Positions 1 to 8,652 of a stretch of DNA of 64,000 bases are shown here, piece after piece. Under the pieces are notes generated by a model. It saw only the letters and a program-made list of their open reading frames with translations, had not been told where the DNA came from and did not search any database. Made by a program: the position numbers and the translations under genes. Positions within the stretch are counted from its first letter, which is position 1; each line of letters starts with the position of its first letter. The DNA is from Mycobacterium sp. 1164985.4 (GTDB taxonomy: Bacteria; Actinomycetota; Actinomycetes; Mycobacteriales; Mycobacteriaceae), in contig NZ_LZMD01000083.1 of NCBI RefSeq assembly GCF_001668575.1, positions 40,217-104,216 on the forward strand. The letters are read 5' to 3'.

Positions 1-964
1 GCTCGCCGGAGATCGCGGCGAGCAGGTACGGCGCCCAGCCGATCAGCGCGATAGCGCCCGAGATCACCGCAATGACCGCCAGCCGCAGCAGCGGGTCGAT
101 GCGCCTGCGCGCGACCGCGAGCAGCACACCCATGATCGCGAGCGTGAAGGCGGCGTAGGCGAACAGCAGCGTGTACGACAGTGCGGCTCCGCCGAGGAAC
201 AGTCCGGTGCCGACGACCGCGGCCCACCCGGCTCGCGTCCTCCCACCTGCCACCCCATGCGGGTCGCCGGCGCGCAACCCCGACCACGCCAGCACGAACA
301 CCGGCGGCAGCAGCACCGCGATGATCGCGGCGTAGGGCTCGGCGGGCGAGTACGCGAGTGTGGCAGCAGTGGTGGCGGTGGTCACCACGAGCGCGTACTC
401 GAAGCGAATCATGGCCGCCCACAACACGAACGCCACCGCGATCGCGGCGGTGATCGAGATGATCGCCCACGGTTTGAACATCTCCCACGCCGGCGTTCCG
501 GTCAGCGCGGCCAGGCGTCCGCCGATCCAGAACCAGCCGGGCGGGTAGAACGGCGGCAGGCCCATGTAGGTCATGTCGCGCAGTGCGGCGCTGTCGGCGA
601 GCCGGGTGAGGTACTCGGTGCGGAACTGCTGGTCGACCGAGATGCCGTACAGGTACAGCTTCGTCGCCCCGAGCGGCATCGCCAGCGTCACCACAGTGAA
701 CGCGGACAAGAACACCGTGGCCGCGGCCTTGCCGAGCAGGCGGCGGCCCCGCCGCCATGCCCATCCGCTCGCGAACAGCCCTGCCAGGCAGGCGACCTGG
801 CCCACCGTGGTCAGGGCGTGCAGCTGATTGGAGGAGTTGTAGGCGGGCCACTCCACCCGCGCGATCGCGGCCAGGGACACCACGGCGACGACGACCGCCA
901 CCGCGGTGGCCGCCACCATCTGGCCGGCGACCTTGATGGGCAGGGCCGGCGAGCCGTCACGCAT
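1..964 (-). CDS. aftA: Arabinofuranosyltransferase AftA, N-terminal part (runs off the left edge)
   Basis: The open frame runs from an ATG at 964 leftwards to base 1 with no stop, so about the first 321 residues are here. AftA transfers the first arabinofuranose from decaprenyl-phosphoryl-arabinose onto the galactan, at the outer face of the membrane. The N-terminus carries a hydrophobic segment rich in Val and Ala, and further in is the motif YPPGWFWIGG, characteristic of Emb/AftA GT-C glycosyltransferases. The start overlaps the dprE2 stop by one base (TGATG), which indicates translational coupling. The neighbours dprE2, dprE1 and gtrA are the same as in M. tuberculosis Rv3789-Rv3792. The C-terminal half is outside the window. 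Confidence 0.9.
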   Translation of the reverse strand, partial: MRDGSPALPIKVAGQMVAATAVAVVVAVVSLAAIARVEWPAYNSSNQLHALTTVGQVACLAGLFASGWAWRRGRRLLGKAAATVFLSAFTVVTLAMPLGATKLYLYGISVDQQFRTEYLTRLADSAALRDMTYMGLPPFYPPGWFWIGGRLAALTGTPAWEMFKPWAIISITAAIAVAFVLWAAMIRFEYALVVTTATTAATLAYSPAEPYAAIIAVLLPPVFVLAWSGLRAGDPHGVAGGRTRAGWAAVVGTGLFLGGAALSYTLLFAYAAFTLAIMGVLLAVARRRIDPLLRLAVIAVISGAIALIGWAPYLLAAISGE

Positions 965-1746
965 CAGATGGGTAGCTTGCGGAAGATCGGCCGCGGGATG
1001 TGGCGCAACACCATCATCACGTACCGGAACGCTCCCGGCGCCCATACCAGTTCCTTGCCCTTGGCCGCCGCCGTGACAGCGAGTTCGGCGACGTCTTCTT
1101 TATCGACGGTGAACGGCGCTTCCTTGGCGCCGGTGGCCTTCCAGTGCTCGATGGTGGTGGTGGTGCGCACCTGTCCGGGGCGAATCACCAGCACCCGAAC
1201 ACCGAACTCGCGCAATGCTTCTCCCAAACCGAGGTAGAAGCCGTCGAGTCCGGCCTTGGTGGAGCCGTACACGAAGTTGGACCGCCGCACCCGCTCGCCG
1301 GCCGCCGAGCTCATCGCGATGATCTGCCCGAAGCCCTGTGACCGCATCTTCTCCCCGATCAGTACACCGACCGAAACCGCTGCGGTGTAGTTGATCTGGG
1401 CGATCTGCACCGCCTTGGCCTGGTCATGCCACAGTTCCTCGGCGTTGCCGAGCAGGCCGAAGGCCACAATCGCAACGTCGACATCGCCAGTGGCCCATGC
1501 CTTGTCGATGACGTCGCGGTGAGACGAAGTGTCGGTGCCGTCGAAGTCGATCCACTCGACGGACTTGGCACCGGCCTCGGTCATCGCGGCGATGGCCTCG
1601 CCTTTGCGCGGATGGCCCGGCAGGTCGGCGAGGATGATGCGAGCGTGGGCGTTGCGCAGATAGCGCGCGCAGATCGCCAGGCCGATCTCCGATGTCCCGC
1701 CGAGCAGCAGGATCGTCTGGGGGTTACCCACGGCGTCAAGAACCAT
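964..1746 (-). CDS. dprE2: Decaprenylphosphoryl-2-keto-ribose reductase DprE2
   Basis: A 260-residue short-chain dehydrogenase that completes the epimerisation of decaprenyl-phosphoryl-ribose to decaprenyl-phosphoryl-arabinose by NADH-dependent reduction of the keto intermediate made by DprE1. Near the N-terminus LLLGGTSEIG forms the nucleotide-binding loop. The catalytic Ser lies in MSSAAGERVRR and the YGSTK motif supplies Tyr and Lys. The C-terminus ends IFRKLPI as in the M. tuberculosis protein (Rv3791, 254 aa). I chose the ATG at 1746 (MVLDAVG) because it matches that family start. A longer upstream frame would run into dprE1. It sits 13 bp after dprE1 and overlaps aftA, so the three are one operon. 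Confidence 0.95.
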   Translation of the reverse strand: MVLDAVGNPQTILLLGGTSEIGLAICARYLRNAHARIILADLPGHPRKGEAIAAMTEAGAKSVEWIDFDGTDTSSHRDVIDKAWATGDVDVAIVAFGLLGNAEELWHDQAKAVQIAQINYTAAVSVGVLIGEKMRSQGFGQIIAMSSAAGERVRRSNFVYGSTKAGLDGFYLGLGEALREFGVRVLVIRPGQVRTTTTIEHWKATGAKEAPFTVDKEDVAELAVTAAAKGKELVWAPGAFRYVMMVLRHIPRPIFRKLPI

Positions 1747-1759
1747 TTTTGTGAACCAT

Positions 1760-3160
1760 CTACAGCAGCTCCAAGCGTCGGGCCATATCGGATGCGAAGA
1801 CGCCGTTCGGGTCGGCCTTGCGGCGCACGGCGATCCACTCGTCGATCCGGGGATACATCTTGTGGAACCTGTCCGCGCTGACCCGGGAGTCCTTCGCGGT
1901 GTACACGCGCCCACCGAACTCCATGACCCGCTCGTCGAGTTCGTTGAGGAATTCGTTGACCCCGGGCCTGTTCGGGAAGTCCATCGCCACGTTCCAGCCC
2001 GCCATCGGGAAGCTCAGCGGCGCCCGGTTCCCAGGGCCGAACAGCTTGAAAACGTTGAGCGCCGAATAGTGTCCCCGCGTCTGGATCCAGCGGATGATCG
2101 CCTTGAACTCCTCGAGCGCGTCTGGCGGCACCAGGAACTGATGTTGCGCGAAACCCGCTGGGCCGTAGGCATTGTTCCACCCGCTGACGAGATCCAGCAT
2201 GTGGTAGAACTGCGACAGATTCATGATCTTGCCGGTGTACGTCCCGCCGAGCCGGTAGTACACCTCGCCGATCGCCATGAACGAAAGCTTGTTCATCGCG
2301 CTGACCGGGAAGATGTTGGGCACCGAGAGCAGTTGCGGCGCATCGAATTTGAGCGGATTCTTGGCCAACTTCGGCGGGAGCTGATCGAGCGTCGCGAGGC
2401 TGCCGCGGCTGATCGCCGCCCTTCCGAGTTTCGGCGGCGGGCTGATCAGGTCGAACCACGCGCTGGAGTAGGTGTAGCGGTCCTCGCTGCCGTCGAGGTG
2501 GACCGCGACGGTCTCGTCCAGGTCGTTGGTGGAGACACCGTCGGCGATGAAGTACGCGGTTTCGGTGCGTGTCATCGCAATTCGAGCCCGCAGGACGATG
2601 CCGGTGAGGCCGTTTCCGCCAACCGTCGCCCAGAACAGTTCGGCATCCGGCCCGTCGGGGGTGAGGGTGTGAACCTCCCCGTCGGCCATCAGCAGGTCCA
2701 TCGACAGCACGTGGTTTCCGAAGCTGCCGGCACTGTGGTGGTTCTTGCCATGGATGTCCGACGCGATTGCCCCGCCGACGGTGACCTGGCGGGTGCCGGG
2801 CAGGACGGGAACCCACAGCCCGAACGGAAGCGCCGCCTTCATCAGCTGATCGAGGCTGACGCCCGCGTCGACGTCGGCCACGGCCGTCTCGGCGCTGATC
2901 GAATGAATCCTGTGCAGCGCGGTCATGTCCACGACCAGGCCGCCGCCGTTGCACGCCTGATCGCCGTAGGAGCGGCCCAGCCCGCGGGCCAGAACGCCCC
3001 GCTGCAGGAACGCCGGGCTCGATGCGCTGCGGTCGGCGGCCTCGCGGACCGCCTGCGCGATCAGTTCGACGTCCGGTGTGGTCAGCACCTGCGCGACGGA
3101 CGGTGCGGTGCGACCGAAGCCGGTCAGGGCACGCGAGGTCGTCGGCAGGTTCTCGGACAT
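1760..3160 (-). CDS. dprE1: Decaprenylphosphoryl-beta-D-ribose 2-oxidase DprE1 with Ala at the benzothiazinone-target position
   Basis: A 466-residue FAD-dependent oxidase (M. tuberculosis form 461 aa) that oxidises decaprenyl-phosphoryl-ribose to the 2-keto form for arabinan synthesis. It has the vanillyl-alcohol-oxidase-type FAD fold: ARGLGRSYGD near the N-terminus and the region GTRQVTVGGAIASDIHGKNH around the flavin. The start at 3160 (MSENLPTT) gives a normal N-terminus. A longer frame upstream is not family-like. The unusual point is the substrate pocket segment GWNVAMDFP, where M. tuberculosis has GWNICVDFP. The residue matching Cys387, the cysteine attacked by benzothiazinones, is Ala392 here (codon GCG on the minus strand, bases 1985-1987). 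The enzyme is otherwise intact. Confidence 0.95.
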   Translation of the reverse strand: MSENLPTTSRALTGFGRTAPSVAQVLTTPDVELIAQAVREAADRSASSPAFLQRGVLARGLGRSYGDQACNGGGLVVDMTALHRIHSISAETAVADVDAGVSLDQLMKAALPFGLWVPVLPGTRQVTVGGAIASDIHGKNHHSAGSFGNHVLSMDLLMADGEVHTLTPDGPDAELFWATVGGNGLTGIVLRARIAMTRTETAYFIADGVSTNDLDETVAVHLDGSEDRYTYSSAWFDLISPPPKLGRAAISRGSLATLDQLPPKLAKNPLKFDAPQLLSVPNIFPVSAMNKLSFMAIGEVYYRLGGTYTGKIMNLSQFYHMLDLVSGWNNAYGPAGFAQHQFLVPPDALEEFKAIIRWIQTRGHYSALNVFKLFGPGNRAPLSFPMAGWNVAMDFPNRPGVNEFLNELDERVMEFGGRVYTAKDSRVSADRFHKMYPRIDEWIAVRRKADPNGVFASDMARRLELL

Positions 3161-3228
3161 CGCAACGAGGGTACCGTGCCCCCGTCGGCCCTCCGGTGCG
3201 CGCAATTCAGCTCGGCACCAGCGCCCGG

Positions 3229-3642
3229 CTAACGCAGGCGGAAGATGACCGCGCGCTGGATGACGAAGTTGATCACGGTCGCTGTGCCCTGGGCGATCAC
3301 GAACGCGACCACGACCGCGGTCGGCGTGTAGTCCAGAAGGTCCAGGAACAGGTGGTTGAGCCCGACCTGCACGACGAACGTCGTGATGTAGAGCGCCCAC
3401 ACCGCGGCCAGCCGGGCGTGGCTCGGCGGCGCCTGGAACGTCCAGCGCCGGTTGAGCATGTATGCCGTCGTGGTGCCGGCGACCCACCCGAGAGCCTTCG
3501 CCAGGTCCGGCTGCACGCCGCCGACCCGGTAGAGCAGTACGTAGAGACCGAAGTCGACGACCGCCGAGAATCCGCCGGTGACGACGAACCGCCAGATCTG
3601 GGTGCCCAGGCTCAAGGCGGGTTGCATCGGGGGCTCGGCCAC
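3229..3642 (-). CDS. GtrA-family small membrane protein (Rv3789-like)
   Basis: A 137-residue protein with four predicted membrane segments, beginning after a short polar N-terminus (motifs RFVVTGGFSAVVDFGLY and VAGTTTAYMLNRRWTF are typical of GtrA proteins). GtrA proteins are linked to polyprenyl-phosphate-sugar handling. The M. tuberculosis counterpart upstream of dprE1 was first proposed as a decaprenyl-phosphoryl-arabinose flippase and later as an accessory that interacts with arabinosyltransferase. It is 68 bp upstream of dprE1 on the same strand and probably heads that operon. Which of the proposed roles applies cannot be told from sequence. Confidence 0.85.
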   Translation of the reverse strand: MAEPPMQPALSLGTQIWRFVVTGGFSAVVDFGLYVLLYRVGGVQPDLAKALGWVAGTTTAYMLNRRWTFQAPPSHARLAAVWALYITTFVVQVGLNHLFLDLLDYTPTAVVVAFVIAQGTATVINFVIQRAVIFRLR

Positions 3643-3677
3643 CCGGGCAGCTTACGGCGAAGCGCGCGTCAGCCTGA

Positions 3678-5096
3678 TCAGTGGGACAGTCCGCTCGATG
3701 TCAGAACGTCGCAGAGCGCGTCGACGGCCGCGGCGAACGCATGCTCGGCAGGCGTGCCGAAGCCGACGATGACTCCGTCGAGCTGCGGCACCTCCCGCCC
3801 CGCCAGTGGATGACGCATGCCCGAAAGCCCCTGCAGCGCAACTCCTGCCTCACCGGCACGCTGCACCACCTCATGCTCGGCGCCGTCGGGCAGGGTCAGC
3901 AGCATGTTCAGGCCGGCGTTGAGCCCGCTGATCCCGATGTCGAGACCGCCCAGCGCATCGACGAGGGCGTCGCGGCGTCGCCGGTACCGGATCCGCATAC
4001 GTCGGATGTGCTTGTCGTAGCGGCCGCTGGAGACGAATTCGGCCATGGTCAACTGCGCGATGCCGTTGACGTAGAACTGGTCTCCGCCGTAAGCCTCGAC
4101 CACCGCGTCGACAAGGTCGGCGGGCAGCACCATCCAGCCCAGGCGCAGCACCGGCGACAGGCTCTTGCTGGCCGAGCCGAGATAGATCACGCGGTCGGGG
4201 CTCAGCGCCTGCAACGCGCCGACCGGCTGGCGGTCGTAGCGGAATTCGCCGTCGTAGTCGTCGTCGATCACGTAGCCGCCGGTGCGCTGAGCCCAATCGA
4301 CGACCGCGGTGCGCCGCGACGGATGCAGCGGCACACCGAGCGGGTTGTGATGGGCCGGGGTGAGAAGCGCCGCGGGGGTGTCGAGGCCGTCGAGATCGCC
4401 GACAACCGCGCCGTGCTCGTCGACGGCGATCGGGACCGTCGGCACGCCCAGAGCGGCGATCGCATCACGGAATATGAAGAGCCCGTATGCCTCTACTGCG
4501 ATCGGGCGGTCGCCGTGAAGCACACGGGTGAGCACCTCGACGCCGTGCCGGACGCCGGCACAGATGACGACCGCCTCCGGTGAGGTCCGGACCCCGCGCG
4601 CACGCGTGAGGTAGTCGGCGACGGCATGCCGCAATTCGGGGCGTCCGCGCGGATCGCCCATGCGCAGCGCCTCGGTCGGCGCAGTCGTCAGCGCACGACG
4701 GGTCGCGGCCACCCATTCCGCGCGCGGGAACTCCGCGACGTCGGGTGAGCCAGGCCGTAGGTCGTGGCGCGGTGTGGACCGCACACCGCGCGGGTGGGCC
4801 CGAGCCGCGGCACCGGGGTTGTTGACCACCCACGTACCCGCACCCTGGCGCGACGCGAGCCACCCCTCGGCCACGAGTTCGGCGTAGGCCTCGGCCACCG
4901 TGTTGCGGGCCAGGCCGAGATCGGCGGCCAGGCTGCGCGACGGCGGCAACATCGTGCCGGGACTCAGCCGCCCCGAACGCACCGCGTCGCGCAGTGCGCC
5001 GAGCAGCAGCTCCCTGGCACCGCGCGCGCGGGGGGTGATCCGCTCGCGCAAGTCCAGGTGGAGGTCGCGAGTGGGCATATTGGCCCACGAAGTCAT
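3678..5096 (-). CDS. MocR/GabR-type transcriptional regulator (GntR wHTH fused to aminotransferase fold)
   Basis: About 472 residues. The N-terminal 75 residues form a GntR winged helix (LLPSRSLAADLGLARNTVAEAY-like region, with PPSRSLAADLGLARNTV visible). The rest is a fold-type I aminotransferase domain with the PLP-lysine motif YLGSASKSLSPVLRLGW and the NPLG and DDDYDGEFRY segments. MocR proteins sense PLP or amino compounds and usually control a divergent neighbour, here the AhpD-like gene, 49 bp away. The start at 5096 (MTSWANMPTRD) is preferred; 5078 (MPTRD) is possible. A paralogue lies at 11973-13400 with the same divergent layout. Confidence 0.85.
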   Translation of the reverse strand: MTSWANMPTRDLHLDLRERITPRARGARELLLGALRDAVRSGRLSPGTMLPPSRSLAADLGLARNTVAEAYAELVAEGWLASRQGAGTWVVNNPGAAARAHPRGVRSTPRHDLRPGSPDVAEFPRAEWVAATRRALTTAPTEALRMGDPRGRPELRHAVADYLTRARGVRTSPEAVVICAGVRHGVEVLTRVLHGDRPIAVEAYGLFIFRDAIAALGVPTVPIAVDEHGAVVGDLDGLDTPAALLTPAHHNPLGVPLHPSRRTAVVDWAQRTGGYVIDDDYDGEFRYDRQPVGALQALSPDRVIYLGSASKSLSPVLRLGWMVLPADLVDAVVEAYGGDQFYVNGIAQLTMAEFVSSGRYDKHIRRMRIRYRRRRDALVDALGGLDIGISGLNAGLNMLLTLPDGAEHEVVQRAGEAGVALQGLSGMRHPLAGREVPQLDGVIVGFGTPAEHAFAAAVDALCDVLTSSGLSH

Positions 5097-5127
5097 GACC
5101 AAATTGAACCATGTCGATGGGACACTG

Positions 5128-5145
5128 CATACTAGCGTCGACGGT
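5128..5145 (+). promoter_or_regulatory. Promoter of the AhpD-like gene, probably leaderless
   Basis: TAGCGT at 5133-5138 lies 8 nt before the ATG at 5146, the spacing expected if transcription begins at the start codon. An overlapping alternative is CATACT at 5128-5133 with TTGAAC at 5104-5109 (18-nt spacer). The stretch from the TAGCGT box to the ATG is almost identical to that at 13402-13416, before the other MocR-divergent gene. Confidence 0.45.
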
Positions 5146-5619
5146 ATGGCACAGACACTGGACAGAGAAACCATCGACAGAATCAAGATTTACAAGACGT
5201 CACCGGAGCTGCTCGAGGCGATGCTGACGCTGAGCAGGGTGTCGGCCAAGGACATCGACGTCGAACTCGGCGAGCTGATCAAGATCCGTGCGTCGCAGAT
5301 CAACCACTGCGCGTTCTGTCTCGACATGCACATGCGCGACGCCCGCAAGCACGGAATCGACCAGCACAAGCTCGACCTCGTCGCGGCCTGGCAGGAGGCC
5401 GGCGACCTGTTCTCCGAGCGCGAGCGTGCGGCGTTGGCACTGACCGAGGCCATCACCGACCTGCACAACGGCCACGTCCCCGACGACGTCTACGCCGCGG
5501 CCGCTGAGGTCTTCACCGAACGCGAACTCGGGCAGGTCATCGCGGCGGCCGTGACGATCAACGCCTGGAACCGCATCAACGTGACGATCCGGCAGGCACC
5601 GCGGGCCGCGCTGGGCTGA
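5146..5619 (+). CDS. Carboxymuconolactone decarboxylase / AhpD-like alkylhydroperoxidase-family protein
   Basis: A 157-residue AhpD-fold protein. The core motif HCAFCLDMH contains the CxxC pair plus a following His used by AhpD-type peroxidases for thiol redox chemistry; the preceding ELGELIKIRASQIN is also typical. The family includes peroxidase-like and decarboxylase members, and the CxxC favours a redox role. The ATG at 5146 is chosen because the conserved domain starts right after it. The gene is divergent from a MocR regulator that probably controls it. It converges on wzm with 5 bp between the stops. Confidence 0.82.
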   Translation: MAQTLDRETIDRIKIYKTSPELLEAMLTLSRVSAKDIDVELGELIKIRASQINHCAFCLDMHMRDARKHGIDQHKLDLVAAWQEAGDLFSERERAALALTEAITDLHNGHVPDDVYAAAAEVFTERELGQVIAAAVTINAWNRINVTIRQAPRAALG

Positions 5620-5624
5620 GCGGT

Positions 5625-6455
5625 CTACACCCAGTACGCGACGCGGGCGCGGTACTGGCGCATCGCGAACGCCGCGAAGATCCAGCCGACCACCGTCAGC
5701 ACGATCACCACCAGCCAGTGCCGCAGTTCCTGATCGGCACCCAGCAGCGGGGCGCGGACGATGTCGAGGTAGTGCAGGAGCGGATTGAGCTCGACGACCT
5801 TGGCGTACTGTTCCGCGCCCTGCTGTTGCAGGGTGGACTCGTTCCAGATGATGGGCGTCATGAAGAACAGCAGCTGCACCAGGCTGACCAACAGCGGGCT
5901 GATGTCGCGGTAGCGGGTGGCCAGGATCCCGAAGCACAGCGACACCCAGATGCAGTTGAGCACGATCAAGCCCAGCGCCGGGATCACCGCCAGGTCCGTC
6001 CACTTCCACGGCTTGGGATAGATCATCGCGATGATCACGAAGATGATCATGTTGTGCGCGAACAGGATCATCTGTCGCCACACCAGCCGATAGACGTGTA
6101 CCGACAGCGGTGTGGGCAGCTGTTTGATCAGCCCCTCGTTGGCCACGAACACGTCGGCGCCCTCGAGAATCGCCGCGTTGATCAGGTTCCACACGATCAG
6201 GCCGAGGGTGACATACGGAAGGTGTTCGGACAGCTCGAGTTTGAACAGTTTGGAGTAGAGCAGGCCCATCGCGACCGCGGTCGCGCCGGTGGCGATCGTG
6301 ATCCAGAACGGCCCCAGTACCGAACGGCGGTAGCGCTGTTTGATGTCCTGCCAGCCGAGGTGCAGCCACAGCTCGTGCTTGCCGAAGCCGGCGACGAGGT
6401 CACCCCACGCCCGGCCCATCGTCCGCGACTGCGCGGCGGCGTCGGTGAACGTCAC
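5625..6455 (-). CDS. wzm: Galactan ABC exporter permease Wzm
   Basis: A 276-residue ABC-2-type membrane protein with about six hydrophobic segments, including long ones around GLLYSKLFKLELSEHLPYV and LIVLNCIWVSLCFGILATRY. With Wzt it exports lipid-linked galactan across the inner membrane for arabinogalactan assembly. The start is a GTG at 6455 that overlaps the glfT1 stop by four bases (GTGA); a longer upstream frame belongs to glfT1 in another frame. The order wzt-glfT1-wzm matches M. tuberculosis Rv3781-Rv3783. Confidence 0.9.
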   Translation of the reverse strand: MTFTDAAAQSRTMGRAWGDLVAGFGKHELWLHLGWQDIKQRYRRSVLGPFWITIATGATAVAMGLLYSKLFKLELSEHLPYVTLGLIVWNLINAAILEGADVFVANEGLIKQLPTPLSVHVYRLVWRQMILFAHNMIIFVIIAMIYPKPWKWTDLAVIPALGLIVLNCIWVSLCFGILATRYRDISPLLVSLVQLLFFMTPIIWNESTLQQQGAEQYAKVVELNPLLHYLDIVRAPLLGADQELRHWLVVIVLTVVGWIFAAFAMRQYRARVAYWV

Positions 6456-7354
6456 GATCCGAGCCTCCCGAATTTCTCCTTGCGGCCCCTGCGGCGCAAC
6501 CGAATCCACTCCATCAGCCCCGCGGGGTCGCGGCGCGACACCAGGAAGAACCAGCCGAAGCGGGCCCACTCCTGCAGCTGCAGCCGACGCAACCCGGGCT
6601 GCGACAACAGATAACCGCGGTTGCGGTAGGTGTAGAACCGCTTGCGCTCGTCGTCGGGGTACTGCGTGTGCATCCGGCCGCCGAGGATCGGCTTGAACTC
6701 GTCGCCACCCTGCGGATGCAGGTACACCGCGTCCAGGCAGGTGCCGAACGGCAGCCCGGAGCGGACCAGCCTGCGGTGCAGTTCGGTCTCGTCGCCGCGA
6801 ACGAACAGCCGCAGGTCCGGTACGCCGGTCACCTCGAGCGTCGAGGCGGCGAACAGCGCGCCGTTGAACAGCGAGGCGATGCCGGGCAACACATTTCCGC
6901 CGGAGTCGGTGCGTAGTTCGTCGACCCGGCGGCGCCACACGAGGCCGCGGCGCAACGGGAAGGCCAGCCGCCCAGGGTCGGTCATGTCGCAGACCATGGG
7001 TGAGACCTCGGCAAGGCCGTGGCGCGCAGCGCATTTCAGAAGCGTGCCCAGCACCTCCGAGTCGGCGGGGCGCCCATCGTCGTCGGCCAGCCAGACCCAG
7101 TCTGCGCCCGAGGCCAGTGCGTGCAGCATGCCCAGCGCGAAACCGCCTGCACCACCGAGGTTTCGCTGTGACCCGAGGTAGGTGGTGGGAATCGGTTGCG
7201 CGGCGACCAGCTCCGCGACGCGGGGATCGTCGTCGTTGTCCACGACAATCAGATGGTCCGGGACACGGGTCTGCGCCGACACCGACTCCAGTGACTTGGC
7301 CAGTTCGTCGGGACGACGGTGGGTGACCACCACCGCGCACACGGTTTCGGTCAT
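6452..7354 (-). CDS. glfT1: Galactofuranosyltransferase GlfT1
   Basis: A 300-residue GT2-family glycosyltransferase that adds the first galactofuranose residues to the decaprenyl-pyrophosphate-GlcNAc-rhamnose primer of galactan. The N-terminus has the GT-A start VCAVVVTHRRPDELAKSL, a VVDNDDDPRV segment and the metal-binding acidic motif WLADDDGRP. A later HPQGGDEFKPILGGRMH segment is family-specific. It overlaps wzt upstream (ATGA) and wzm downstream (GTGA) by four bases each, so the three are translationally coupled. It corresponds to M. tuberculosis Rv3782. Confidence 0.92.
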   Translation of the reverse strand: MTETVCAVVVTHRRPDELAKSLESVSAQTRVPDHLIVVDNDDDPRVAELVAAQPIPTTYLGSQRNLGGAGGFALGMLHALASGADWVWLADDDGRPADSEVLGTLLKCAARHGLAEVSPMVCDMTDPGRLAFPLRRGLVWRRRVDELRTDSGGNVLPGIASLFNGALFAASTLEVTGVPDLRLFVRGDETELHRRLVRSGLPFGTCLDAVYLHPQGGDEFKPILGGRMHTQYPDDERKRFYTYRNRGYLLSQPGLRRLQLQEWARFGWFFLVSRRDPAGLMEWIRLRRRGRKEKFGRLGS

Positions 7355-8142
7355 CCGTGGCGCGTCTCTTCGAGCACTTCCCGGACGGTCCGGGCGGCGT
7401 CCTCGCCCTCGTAGGCGCGCACGACGTCCTCGATGCCGCCGGTCATCTTGATCGTGCCGTGGTCGATCCACATCGCGGTGTTGCAGAGCCGGGCCAGGAA
7501 TTCGTTGGAATGGCTGGCGAACACCAGGATCCCAGAGCGCGCGACCAGTTCGGACAACCGGGTCTGCGCCTTCTTCAGGAACTCGGCGTCCACCGCCCCT
7601 ATGCCCTCGTCGAGCAGCAGGATCTCGGGGTCGATGCTCGTCACCACTCCCATCGCGAGGCGCACCCGCATACCGGTGGAATAGGTGCGCAACGGCATCG
7701 ACAGATAGTCACCGAGTTCGGTGAACTCCGCGATCTCGTCGACCTTGGCCAGCATCTGTTTGCGCGTCTGCCCCAGGAACAGCCCGCGGATGATGATGTT
7801 CTCGAATCCGGAGATCTCGGGATCCATTCCGACGCCCAGGTCGAACACCGGCGCCACCCGGCCGCGGACGGTGGCCACCCCGCGGGTGGGCTCGTAGATG
7901 CCCGACAGCAGTCGCAGCAGGGTCGACTTGCCCGCGCCGTTGTGCCCCACCAGACCCACGCGGTCGCCGAGTTCCAACGACATGGTGATGTCCCGTAGCG
8001 CCTCTATGACGACGACGTTGGAGTCGTTGCGTCCGATGGCGCCACCGGCCTTGCCCAGGAATGCCTTCTTCAGCGAGCGGGACTTCGCGTCGAAGATCGG
8101 AAACTCGACCCACGCGTTGCGGGTCTCGATGTGCGGGCCCAA
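7351..8142 (-). CDS. wzt: Galactan ABC exporter ATPase Wzt
   Basis: A 263-residue ABC ATPase with Walker A GHNGAGKST, signature region TYSTGMRVRLAMG, Walker B ILLLDEG and H-loop FASHS. It powers Wzm in galactan export. There is no ATG or GTG in a usable place: an in-frame stop lies just upstream, so the start must be the TTG at 8142, preceded by AGGGG. It starts 9 bp after the stop of bpa, so bpa-wzt-glfT1-wzm may be one transcript. It corresponds to Rv3781. Confidence 0.9.
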   Translation of the reverse strand: MGPHIETRNAWVEFPIFDAKSRSLKKAFLGKAGGAIGRNDSNVVVIEALRDITMSLELGDRVGLVGHNGAGKSTLLRLLSGIYEPTRGVATVRGRVAPVFDLGVGMDPEISGFENIIIRGLFLGQTRKQMLAKVDEIAEFTELGDYLSMPLRTYSTGMRVRLAMGVVTSIDPEILLLDEGIGAVDAEFLKKAQTRLSELVARSGILVFASHSNEFLARLCNTAMWIDHGTIKMTGGIEDVVRAYEGEDAARTVREVLEETRHG

Positions 8143-8151
8143 CGCCTGCCC

Positions 8152-8652
8152 CTACAGGTACTGCCCGGTCCCCGGATGGGACGCGCCGCCGCGCACCGCC
8201 ACCCCGGGTGGCAGCGCACCCTGGCCCCGCATCTGCTCCAGCTGCTGGCGTGCCGCCATCTGCTGGGCGAACAGCGCCGTCTGGATCCCGTGGAACAGGC
8301 CCTCCAGCCAGCCCACCAGCTGTGCCTGCGCGATCCGAAGTTCTGCGTCCGACGGCACGCCTTCTTCGGTGAACGGCAGCGTGAGCCGCTCGAGCTCGTC
8401 GCGAAGTTCGGGGGCCAGACCCTCCTCGAGTTCGGTGATGCTCGTGCGATGGATCTCGCGGAGCCGGGTGCGGCTCGCGTCGTCGAGCGGTGCCGCCCGC
8501 ACCTCCTCGAGGAGCTGCTTGATCATGGTGCCGATGCGCATCACCTTCGCCGGTTGCTCGACGAGGTCGGTCAGCGACTTGCCGTCCTTCTCCTCGCCGT
8601 CGGCGTCTGTGGTCTCACCGCTGATGATCTCGATGTTGTCGTCGTCGGTCAT
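8152..8652 (-). CDS. bpa: Bacterial proteasome activator Bpa (PafE)
   Basis: A 166-residue DUF2587 protein. Bpa forms a dodecameric ring that docks on the 20S proteasome and opens its gate without ATP. The C-terminal GQYL tail, which inserts into the alpha-ring pockets, is present as the last four residues. The middle is helical and rich in Leu, Glu and Gln (LEEGLAPELRDELERL; GLFHGIQTALFAQQMAARQQ). The acidic N-terminus begins MTDDDNIEII at 8652, chosen because upstream sequence is not conserved-looking. It corresponds to Rv3780. Confidence 0.92.
   Translation of the reverse strand: MTDDDNIEIISGETTDADGEEKDGKSLTDLVEQPAKVMRIGTMIKQLLEEVRAAPLDDASRTRLREIHRTSITELEEGLAPELRDELERLTLPFTEEGVPSDAELRIAQAQLVGWLEGLFHGIQTALFAQQMAARQQLEQMRGQGALPPGVAVRGGASHPGTGQYL

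Noticed and set aside
257..1237. Long plus-strand open frame opposite aftA
   Set aside because: It is Arg/His/Gln-rich, has no domain, and is fully antisense to the clearly conserved AftA frame; long antisense frames are expected at this GC content.
1751..3232. 493-codon plus-strand frame opposite dprE1
   Set aside because: Antisense to dprE1 with low-complexity composition; no family motif.
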